16,193 nt of DNA, taken from positions 1 to 16,193 of the forward strand of contig DJOD01000032.1 in assembly GCA_002437115.1 (NCBI GenBank), written 5' to 3'. The DNA is from Prevotella sp. UBA6447. GTDB lineage: Bacteria; Bacteroidota; Bacteroidia; Bacteroidales; Bacteroidaceae. Made by a program: the position numbers and the translations under genes. How positions within the stretch are numbered: position 1 is the stretch's first letter; every line of letters begins with the position of its first letter. Shown here in pieces: positions 1-6,491 of the stretch. The notes under the pieces were generated by a model. That model was not told the origin of the DNA, ran no database searches, and saw only the letters and a list, made by a program, of their open reading frames with translations.

Positions 1-115
1 CAAATTAATAGAACCTACCTTCTCTGTTTTCGAAACCTCACTTGTGTCGTTTGAGATGATTGTGGCTTGCTTGTCGTTATTTTTGATGTTGAACGTGAAA
101 AATTGATGGTTCGTT

Positions 116-135
116 AGGTGGCATCTCGCCTTTTT
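116..135 (+). terminator. Weak possible hairpin terminator
   Basis: AGGTG (116-120) can pair with CGCCT (127-131), including one G-T pair, around a 6-nt loop, and four more T follow. This could end a plus-strand transcript entering from the left of the window. The stem is only 5 bp and lies just before the probable promoter of the FMN-binding gene, so it may be chance. Bases 1-115 show no gene or other structure I can support. Confidence 0.25.
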
Positions 136-139
136 GACG

Positions 140-147
140 TATCTTTG
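140..147 (+). promoter_or_regulatory. Bacteroidales -7 promoter element for the FMN-binding gene
   Basis: TATCTTTG matches the Bacteroidetes -7 consensus TAnnTTTG exactly and lies 35 bp before the ATG. No good TTTG -33 element is found at the usual distance. It would give a leader of about 30 nt. Confidence 0.5.
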
Positions 148-182
148 CGGTGGAGTCAGAATAGCAAGACATCAGAAAAAAC

Positions 183-578
183 ATGAAAAAGAAAACAATC
201 GTGAGGACAGCGGCTTTTGCAGCCGTAGCTATACTGTTGGTAAGTGCCATGCCCGCCTCTGAAACAATTGCCAAGGAAAACGGCGTCATTGTAGTCAACA
301 CCACCACACTGGCCAAAGATGTGAAGGGGTTCAAAGGTGAAACGCCCGTGAAAATCTACATCAAGAAAGGAAAAGTGGTGAAAGTGGTGGCGCTAAAAAA
401 TCGCGAGACACCGCAATTTTTCAACAAGGCCAAGGCGGTACTTGCCAAGTTTGAGGGCAAAAGCACCAGCAAGGCGGCCAAGATGAGCGTGGATGGTGTG
501 ACAGGAGCTACCTACAGCAGCAAGGCTTTGGTGAAGAATGTGCAAGCTGGGCTGAAATACTACAATGCGCACCGCTAA
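183..578 (+). CDS. Exported small FMN-binding domain protein
   Basis: A 131-aa protein with a cleavable-looking signal peptide: basic KKK, a hydrophobic stretch at about residues 8-23, and likely cleavage near 25-30. One small FMN_bind domain of the RnfG/NqrC type follows. Near the C-terminus, DGVTGATYS (104-112) matches the flavinylation motif Dx(S/T)GAT; in this family the final Thr (T110) receives FMN covalently through a phosphoester bond made by the flavin transferase ApbE. The middle is Lys-rich (KKGKVVKVV, 61-69). The inferred role is a periplasmic or surface one-flavin electron carrier; its redox partner is not in this window. The gene has its own promoter-like element and ends tail to tail with the next gene. 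The ATG at 183 is chosen because it gives a complete signal peptide. Family assignment is firm; the physiological role is unknown. Confidence 0.88.
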   Translation: MKKKTIVRTAAFAAVAILLVSAMPASETIAKENGVIVVNTTTLAKDVKGFKGETPVKIYIKKGKVVKVVALKNRETPQFFNKAKAVLAKFEGKSTSKAAKMSVDGVTGATYSSKALVKNVQAGLKYYNAHR

Positions 579-1516
579 AGGCTGAACACAGCTACCAAGG
601 GCAGGTGGTCGCTGAAGCCGCCTAAGTATTTGGGGCCTTGATAAGTGCGCCAGGGTTTCATGCCACCATATTTGCTATCTTCCTCCAAGAGGAAGGGGGC
701 ATCGTTGATGCGACATTCGAGCAGGCGTGAGGCCAATCTCTCACAACAGAACAGGTGGTCGAGGCTGTCCCAACGGCCATGCCATCTGTAAGTGCCTTTG
801 GCTCCATGGCGCCCAACAGCATTTTGCGACACTTCGACGAGCCCGTGTGCAAGCAGCGTCTGCAAGGCTGCGTCGCCCGAATAGTCGTTGAAGTCGCCTG
901 CCACAAGGATGCGGGCTTGTGGGCTGATGAGCCGCACCGAGTCGACCGCATTAGCCAGTCGGTTGGCCACCAACTGGCGGTAAGGGCGTGTGGCTCGTTC
1001 ACCGCTGGCCCTACTGGGCGCATGCACCACGAAGACGTGGAGTGTGTCGCCCGTGATGACCTCGCCTGAGGCATAGAGGATGTCGCGGGTGGGGCGGAAA
1101 CCCTTTGGCGGATCGATGCGGATGGCATGATGACGGATAAGGCGAAACGCGAAAGGCGACCACATTAGGGCCACGTCTATGCCACGCTCGTCGGGGCTGG
1201 CGGTCATGACATACTCGTAGCCTGCCTGCCGTAACAGCGACCGGCGCGTCAGGTCGGTGAGCACGCTGTCGTTCTCCACCTCCGTCAAGGCCACCATGTC
1301 GGGCATTACCGATAGTGTGTCGAGCACGCCACACGACACGATCGCTTGGCCAATGCGGTTTAGCTTGTGCCAATAACGATAGGGTGTCCAGCGGCGGACG
1401 GCGGTGGGCAGGAACTCCGTGTCCTGCTTCAAGCTGTCGTGTCGCGTGTCGAACAAGTTCTCGCAGTTGAGCTCCACAAAGGTAAAGAGCGACAAGAGTA
1501 ACAGTGGTATCCCCAT
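575..1516 (-). CDS. Endonuclease/exonuclease/phosphatase-family protein
   Basis: A 313-aa protein of the metal-dependent EEP (DNase I-like) superfamily. Motifs in order: LNCENLFD (16-23, metal-site Asn), LTEVEND (77-83, metal-ligand Glu79), DERGIDVALMW (109-119), VVHAPSR (163-169), AGDFND (206-211, catalytic Asp208/Asn210), GTYRWHGRWDSLDHLF (241-256) and GFSDHLPL (300-307, catalytic His304). The family includes nucleases and phosphodiesterases; the substrate cannot be told from sequence. It follows the C1B peptidase gene on the same strand, 12 bp after its stop, with GGAG just upstream of the ATG, so the two are probably co-transcribed. Odd point: homologues usually have a proper signal peptide, but here only about 10 hydrophobic residues (LLLLSLFTFV) precede the first conserved motif, with no basic residue. 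An in-frame stop four codons upstream rules out a longer start, so export is uncertain. Confidence 0.88.
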   Translation of the reverse strand: MGIPLLLLSLFTFVELNCENLFDTRHDSLKQDTEFLPTAVRRWTPYRYWHKLNRIGQAIVSCGVLDTLSVMPDMVALTEVENDSVLTDLTRRSLLRQAGYEYVMTASPDERGIDVALMWSPFAFRLIRHHAIRIDPPKGFRPTRDILYASGEVITGDTLHVFVVHAPSRASGERATRPYRQLVANRLANAVDSVRLISPQARILVAGDFNDYSGDAALQTLLAHGLVEVSQNAVGRHGAKGTYRWHGRWDSLDHLFCCERLASRLLECRINDAPFLLEEDSKYGGMKPWRTYQGPKYLGGFSDHLPLVAVFSL

Positions 1517-1528
1517 GATCTCCGTCGA

Positions 1529-2935
1529 TTATTGGTCTTCGAGGAACAAGGGGTCTTCGGGTGTCACCATGGTAGGCTTCTGGTCGAACTGCTTGAGGGT
1601 TTCCTCTGAGGCATAGCGGCGGTCAACCACCAGGCGGAACATATACTCGTTGAGCCAAGCGTTGGTCATGATGAGACAGCCGTTTTGACCGTAGGCGGGT
1701 CCCCAACTGTTTTCCACCTTCCACTTCAATGGGTTGCCGTTGGGGTCGAGGTCTACGGCCGTGAGTGTCATGGCGTGCGTGGAGCCGCTGTCGAAGGTTT
1801 CTATGCGCTCGGCCTTGTTCATGCCAAAGGTTGTGCCGAAGAGCGAGCCATAGTCGTAGTTGTCAAGGTCGAGCACGCCGCGTTTGCGGTCGAGTTGCTT
1901 GCCCACATCGTAGCTGGAGTACATCTTGTGGCCATCTTTCAGTGAGGCGATGGCGAGCTTGGCTATCTCCTCCATGGGCAGGTTGAGGTATTTCCAGTTG
2001 TGGCCGTCGTAAGTGTGGCGGTCATATTCCACCTCATAGGTTTTGTGGTAGGGCCGGCGTGGATCGTTCATCACCATCAGAAATGTGCCATTGAGCGGAT
2101 GGCCTATGGTAGCGTCGTAGAACTCCTTGGGCGTGAACGTCTCGGCAGAGCTGACGGCCTTTCCCGTTTTGTCTTGGAAAGCATAGCTGAACTTCTTCAC
2201 GGGCTTTCCGAGGGTGAGCGTCAGCATGTGGTAGATGGAAGCGAGCATCTCTGTCTTGCGTTTCTTGATGGCAGAGGCCTTCTTGCCGCTGTTGGCCATG
2301 CGGCGCAACTCCAAGCCAAACTCACGCAATTTTGACGACACCACTTTCTGCATTGATGATGTGTTTTCAGCCGAGTAGGTTTCCGGCATGGCACTCATGG
2401 GCACCAGGCCATACTTCTCCGCAAGGTCGGCAACGCCACAAAACGTGCCGCCATCGCTGATGGGATGGTGGAAGAAAAACTGCACGCGCTGGTCGTCCAT
2501 GGGCTTATTGGCGCAATCGATGACACCTTGCAGCATGAGGTTGGCTTTCTCCAGTTGGTCGTAAAAGAAAAGGTAAGCCTGTGAGTATTCCACCCTCAAG
2601 GTGTCGTTGTGAGCCTTGGCGAAATTGGCGCGGAGCACGTTCAGACCCGAAAAGAGCCAGCAGCGACCACTGCTTTGCTGGTCGTGGATGCTTTGAGAGG
2701 GTGTTTCCACGCTGAAGTGGTTGTCTACCTTGCCCAAGCTCTTGTAGCTTTTGGCCAAATCGTCAATCTTGTTGGAGGCGATGGCGTTGGCAATGGCTTT
2801 GCTGGCTGGGGAGTTGTCCTGTGATGACTCTATTTGCTGGAGCATCTGTGTGGAGATGCCGCCGTCAGTCTTTTGAGCCATGGAAACACTTGCCATGACA
2901 AGGAATGCCGCCAGTAAGAATGTTTTTCTTTTCAT
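1529..2935 (-). CDS. Secreted C1B cysteine peptidase (bleomycin hydrolase/PepC-type aminopeptidase)
   Basis: A 468-aa protein with a clear signal peptide (MKRK, a hydrophobic core at 5-18, likely cleavage at Ala20-Gln21), so probably periplasmic. The papain-type catalytic set of family C1B is complete: oxyanion Gln86 and nucleophile Cys92 in DQQSSGRCWLFSG (85-97), His387 in STHAMTL, Asn409 in VENSWG. Length and motif order match PepC/bleomycin hydrolase, which form hexamers with internal active sites and remove N-terminal residues from peptides. The classic enzymes are cytosolic; exported forms are common in Bacteroidales and probably help use peptides as nutrients. It heads a two-gene unit with the downstream EEP-family gene, which lies in the same reading frame after a TAA and four codons. 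A promoter-like element lies about 50 bp upstream. Start chosen for the intact signal peptide. Confidence 0.93.
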   Translation of the reverse strand: MKRKTFLLAAFLVMASVSMAQKTDGGISTQMLQQIESSQDNSPASKAIANAIASNKIDDLAKSYKSLGKVDNHFSVETPSQSIHDQQSSGRCWLFSGLNVLRANFAKAHNDTLRVEYSQAYLFFYDQLEKANLMLQGVIDCANKPMDDQRVQFFFHHPISDGGTFCGVADLAEKYGLVPMSAMPETYSAENTSSMQKVVSSKLREFGLELRRMANSGKKASAIKKRKTEMLASIYHMLTLTLGKPVKKFSYAFQDKTGKAVSSAETFTPKEFYDATIGHPLNGTFLMVMNDPRRPYHKTYEVEYDRHTYDGHNWKYLNLPMEEIAKLAIASLKDGHKMYSSYDVGKQLDRKRGVLDLDNYDYGSLFGTTFGMNKAERIETFDSGSTHAMTLTAVDLDPNGNPLKWKVENSWGPAYGQNGCLIMTNAWLNEYMFRLVVDRRYASEETLKQFDQKPTMVTPEDPLFLEDQ

Positions 2936-2985
2936 GTGATTTTGATGATAAAAATTGTTTGATGGAATCGTTGTGTATGATTTTG

Positions 2986-2993
2986 CAAAGATA
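2986..2993 (-). promoter_or_regulatory. -7 promoter element for the C1B peptidase gene
   Basis: On the minus strand this reads TATCTTTG, an exact TAnnTTTG match, 50 bp upstream of the peptidase ATG. No clear TTTG is seen at the -33 position. The predicted leader is about 45 nt. Confidence 0.5.
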
Positions 2994-3200
2994 ATAAAAA
3001 TATCCTATCTTTTGACGTTTGGCGGATAATTAGTTTCAGTCTTTTTTTACCGATATAAGGATACTTCAGAACGGGTGTGGTATTACCTTCACGTGTGATG
3101 TTGCAGCAGCCTAAAAAGTGCTGGAGGGGGTGTGGGCGGTGGTGAGTGTCAATAAAATTCGATATGCGGATTATTTTGTCTCCTCTTGGACATATTCTCG

Positions 3201-3219
3201 TATATTTGTTGTATCTTTG
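3201..3219 (+). promoter_or_regulatory. Tandem -7 elements for the dxs operon
   Basis: TATATTTG (3201-3208) and TATCTTTG (3212-3219) both match TAnnTTTG and start 11 bp apart. Possible -33 partners are TTTG at 3175-3178 (22 bp before the first) and CTTG at 3185-3188 (23 bp before the second), slightly longer than the usual spacing. Start sites would fall about 15-30 bp before the dxs ATG, giving a very short leader. One or both may be used. Confidence 0.55.
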
Positions 3220-3243
3220 CATGGTTAATCCATTAGAAACTTT

Positions 3244-5136
3244 ATGGATCAAGAGAAGTATCATCTTTTAAGCCATATACAGAGCCCTGCCGATCTGCGC
3301 AAAATGAGCATTGACCAGTTGCCCGAGGTTTGCAGCGAGCTGAGGCAAGACATCATTGATGAGGTGTCGGTCAACCCGGGGCATTTTGCTTCCAGTTTAG
3401 GTGTGGTTGAAATTACAGTGGCGTTGCACTATGTCTTTGACACGCCGGAAGATCGCATCGTCTGGGATGTGGGCCACCAAGCCTATGGCCACAAGATATT
3501 GACAGGACGGAGGGAATTGTTTGCCACCAATCGCAAGTTGGGCGGTTTGCACCCTTTCCCCACACCCGTGGAGAGCAGGTATGACACCTTTGCCTGTGGG
3601 CATGCCAGCAATAGCATCTCGGCTGCGCTGGGAATGGCGGTGGCTGCCAGGATGACAGGGCACGACAAGCGCCATGTGGTGGCCGTCATTGGCGACGGAG
3701 CCATGAGTGGTGGATTGGCGTTTGAAGGACTCAACAATGTGAGCTCCACGCCCAACGACCTGCTCATCATTCTCAACGACAACGATATGAGCATAGACCG
3801 TGCCGTGGGAGGCATGGAGAAATACCTGCTTAACCTCGATACCAACGCCACATACAACCGCATTCGCTTCAAGGCTTCGCAGTGGTTGCACAGCAAGGGC
3901 TACCTCAATGATGACAGGCGAAAGGGAATAATCCGCCTCAACAATGCCATCAAGAGTGCCATCAGCCATCAGCAGAACATCTTCGAGGGCATGAACATAC
4001 GCTATTTCGGTCCTTTCGATGGGCATGATGTCAAGGAAATCGTGCGTATGCTGAGGCAACTGAAAGATATGGAAGGCCCCAAATTGCTCCACTTGCATAC
4101 TGTCAAAGGAAAGGGGTACGCGCCTGCTGAAAAGGCTGCCACCGTATGGCATGCGCCAGGTAAGTTTGACCCAGAGACCGGCAAGCGGTTGGTGGACGAC
4201 TGTGGCGGTATGCCGCCTAAGTTTCAGGATGTGTTTGGTGACACGCTGCTGGAACTGGCCGAGCGTAACCCGAAAATAGTTGGCGTGACACCTGCTATGC
4301 CAACAGGGTGCTCCATGGTCACGATGATGAGGCAAATGCCTGATCGGGTGTTCGATGTGGGTATAGCAGAGGGGCACGCAGTCACCTTCTCTGGAGGAAT
4401 GGCCAAAGACGGGTTGCAACCTTTTTGCAACATTTACAGCTCTTTTGCACAGCGTGCCTACGACAATGTCATACACGACCTGGCGCTCCTAAACCTGCCT
4501 GTTGTGCTCTGCCTGGATCGGGCGGGCATCGTTGGCGAGGATGGAGCCACGCATCATGGCGCGTTCGACATGGCTGCACTACGTCCCATCCCCAACCTGA
4601 CCATTGCCTCGCCGATGGATGGCAAGGAGCTTCGTAGGCTCATGTTCACGGCGCAACTGCCTGGAAAGGGAACCTTTGTCATACGTTATCCCCGTGGTCG
4701 ATGTGCTGACACAGATTGGAAATGCGAGCTTGAGGAGATTCCCATAGGTACAGGACGATGCTTAAGGAACGGACAAGGAGTGGCCGTGCTGAGCATAGGT
4801 CCTGTGGGATGCGATGTGGAAGAGGTCATCAGGGAGTGCGGTTTTCAAGTGGCACATTATGATCTGCGTTTCTTGAAACCGCTTGATGAGGCCTTGCTGC
4901 GGGAAGTAGCCATGAGGTTCCACACCATTGTTACGGTGGAAGATGGCACGCGAGAGGGTGGAATGGGGTCGGCTGTGCTCGAGTGGATGAGCGACCATGG
5001 ATACACCCCCGTAGTGCATCGTCTCGGAATGCCTGACCATTTTGTGGAACATGGATCCGTGGGTCAACTAAGACAAATGTGCGGTTACGACAAGGATAAC
5101 ATCAAGAGGGTAATCATGAAGTTGACTGAGGCATGA
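3244..5136 (+). CDS. dxs: 1-deoxy-D-xylulose-5-phosphate synthase
   Basis: A 630-aa protein, full length for the family. Dxs condenses pyruvate and glyceraldehyde 3-phosphate, with release of CO2, to give DXP, the first step of the MEP isoprenoid pathway and a precursor for thiamine and pyridoxal. Visible features: PGHF (45-48, with the conserved His47), VGHQAYGHKILTGRR (76-90), the thiamine diphosphate/Mg signature GDGAMSGG (150-157) through NDND (178-181), catalytic Glu376 in DVGIAEGHAV, DRAG (425-428) and THHG (436-439), then the C-terminal transketolase domain. HPFPTPVES and CGHASNS replace the commoner SGFP and GHSSTS, a variation I associate with Bacteroidales. Start at 3244 matches family starts; an ATG at 3221 is out of frame. 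The stop overlaps the trkA start by 4 bp (ATGA), implying translational coupling. Confidence 0.97.
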   Translation: MDQEKYHLLSHIQSPADLRKMSIDQLPEVCSELRQDIIDEVSVNPGHFASSLGVVEITVALHYVFDTPEDRIVWDVGHQAYGHKILTGRRELFATNRKLGGLHPFPTPVESRYDTFACGHASNSISAALGMAVAARMTGHDKRHVVAVIGDGAMSGGLAFEGLNNVSSTPNDLLIILNDNDMSIDRAVGGMEKYLLNLDTNATYNRIRFKASQWLHSKGYLNDDRRKGIIRLNNAIKSAISHQQNIFEGMNIRYFGPFDGHDVKEIVRMLRQLKDMEGPKLLHLHTVKGKGYAPAEKAATVWHAPGKFDPETGKRLVDDCGGMPPKFQDVFGDTLLELAERNPKIVGVTPAMPTGCSMVTMMRQMPDRVFDVGIAEGHAVTFSGGMAKDGLQPFCNIYSSFAQRAYDNVIHDLALLNLPVVLCLDRAGIVGEDGATHHGAFDMAALRPIPNLTIASPMDGKELRRLMFTAQLPGKGTFVIRYPRGRCADTDWKCELEEIPIGTGRCLRNGQGVAVLSIGPVGCDVEEVIRECGFQVAHYDLRFLKPLDEALLREVAMRFHTIVTVEDGTREGGMGSAVLEWMSDHGYTPVVHRLGMPDHFVEHGSVGQLRQMCGYDKDNIKRVIMKLTEA

Positions 5137-6470
5137 AAATCATTATTTGTGGCGCTTATGCCATCGGTACTCACCTGGCAAGGTTGCTGTCGCGCAATCA
5201 GGAGGAAATCACCGTCGTCGATGATGACAGTGAACGATTGGCCAAAATAGGCCTCGACTATGACCTGCTGACCATCCAAGGGTCACCCACCAGCGTGAAA
5301 GCCCTCAAAGAGGCAAACGCGACAGATGCTGACCTTTTCATTGCCGTTACGCCCGATGAGAACACCAATATCGTGTGCTGTATCATGGCTCATTCCCTGG
5401 GCGCAAAGAAAACGGTGGCAAAGGTGGATGACGCGGAATACACGGAAGAGGATATAAGGTCGTTTTACAAGAACCTGGGCGTGGACAAGATTATCTACCC
5501 AGAGGTGTTGGCAGCTCGTGACATCAACAGTGGACTGAAGATGTCGTGGGTTAGAAGAAGATGGGATGTGCATGACGGGGCTCTTGTGATGCTCGGCATC
5601 AAGTTGCGGGACAATTGTGAGATTTTGAACCAACCCCTTAAAACCCTGTGCGGGCCCAATGACCCTTACCATGTGGTGGCCATCAAAAGAAATGGAGAGA
5701 CCATTATCCCAGGAGGAAATGACGAACTGAAATGTTTTGATTTGGCTTACTTTATGACCACTCGCCCTTACATCCCATACATCCGAAAAATTGTGGGGAA
5801 GGAAAACTACGCTGATGTGAAGAATGTCATGGTCATGGGAGGAGGAGCTACGGCAGTCAGAGCCATTCGCATTATGCCGGAGTATATGAAGGTTAAGGTG
5901 TTCGAGGTAAACGAAGACCGCTGCGAAGAGCTCAACCAGTTGCTGGGAGAGAAAACGCTCATTATCAATGGGGACGCGCGTGACATATCGTTGCTTATTG
6001 ACGAGGGTATCAAGAACACGCAGGCGTTTGTCGCGCTAACGGGAAATGCTGAGACTAACATCTTGGCGTGCCTCACGGCCAAGCGGCTGGGCGTGAGAAA
6101 GACCGTGGCTCTGGTGGAAAACATGGACTACGCGAGCATGGCGGAGAGCCTCGACATAGGTACCATCATTAACAAAAAGGCCATTGCGGCCAGCCGCATT
6201 TACCAACTCATGCTCGACGCTGACGTGATAAACGTCACGTTCCTTATGTCGGCCAATGCAGATGTGGGCGAATTTGTGGCTAAGAAAGGCTCACGCATTA
6301 CCTTGAAACCTGTGAAAGAATTGGGGTTGCCAATTGGTATGACCATTGGTGGACTGGTAAGAAACGGTGAAGGAATGTTGGTGTCGGGCAACACCCAAAT
6401 CAATCCTGATGACATCGTAGTGGTTTTTTGCCATGATGTGAACATGAAGCAGATAGAGAAGTTGTTTTGA
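5133..6470 (+). CDS. trkA: Trk potassium uptake regulatory protein TrkA
   Basis: A 445-aa cytoplasmic gating subunit of the Trk K+ uptake system, with the duplicated RCK architecture: RCK_N 1-118, RCK_C about 140-220, a second RCK_N about 230-345 and RCK_C about 365-445. Each RCK_N is a Rossmann fold binding NAD(H) or adenine nucleotides, with an acidic ribose-binding end of strand 2 (VVDDD, 28-32; FEVNED, 257-262). It acts with TrkH, encoded 21 bp downstream. Oddity: neither glycine loop is a perfect GxGxxG. The first is GAYAIG (7-12), with Tyr for the middle Gly; the second is GGGATA (236-241), with Ala at the last position. The ATG overlaps the dxs stop. Confidence 0.95.
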   Translation: MKIIICGAYAIGTHLARLLSRNQEEITVVDDDSERLAKIGLDYDLLTIQGSPTSVKALKEANATDADLFIAVTPDENTNIVCCIMAHSLGAKKTVAKVDDAEYTEEDIRSFYKNLGVDKIIYPEVLAARDINSGLKMSWVRRRWDVHDGALVMLGIKLRDNCEILNQPLKTLCGPNDPYHVVAIKRNGETIIPGGNDELKCFDLAYFMTTRPYIPYIRKIVGKENYADVKNVMVMGGGATAVRAIRIMPEYMKVKVFEVNEDRCEELNQLLGEKTLIINGDARDISLLIDEGIKNTQAFVALTGNAETNILACLTAKRLGVRKTVALVENMDYASMAESLDIGTIINKKAIAASRIYQLMLDADVINVTFLMSANADVGEFVAKKGSRITLKPVKELGLPIGMTIGGLVRNGEGMLVSGNTQINPDDIVVVFCHDVNMKQIEKLF

Positions 6471-6491
6471 CGGTTAACGGTAATACGAAAT

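Larger units (their letters stand above)
2936..3243. other. Divergent intergenic region, peptidase / dxs
   Basis: 308 bp without a convincing gene. Either end holds promoter-like elements for the flanking genes. The middle (about 3050-3150) has an unusual composition: a T-rich run, a CACGTG palindrome (3090-3095), a weak stem CAGCA/TGCTG (3104-3108 with 3119-3123), then a strongly G-rich tract at 3123-3142. A 110-codon minus-strand open frame spans it and runs into dxs, but it has no recognisable protein features and covers both promoters, so I do not call it a gene. Confidence 0.6.

Noticed and set aside
2932..3264. 110-codon minus-strand open frame across the dxs upstream region
   Set aside because: It overlaps the promoters of both flanking genes and the dxs start, with no protein-like features. 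The DNA itself is noted as a possible repeat instead.
3397..4476. 359-codon minus-strand open frame inside dxs
   Set aside because: It is a reverse-strand shadow of dxs; codon bias against TTA, CTA and TCA leaves such frames open. The translation has no recognisable motif.
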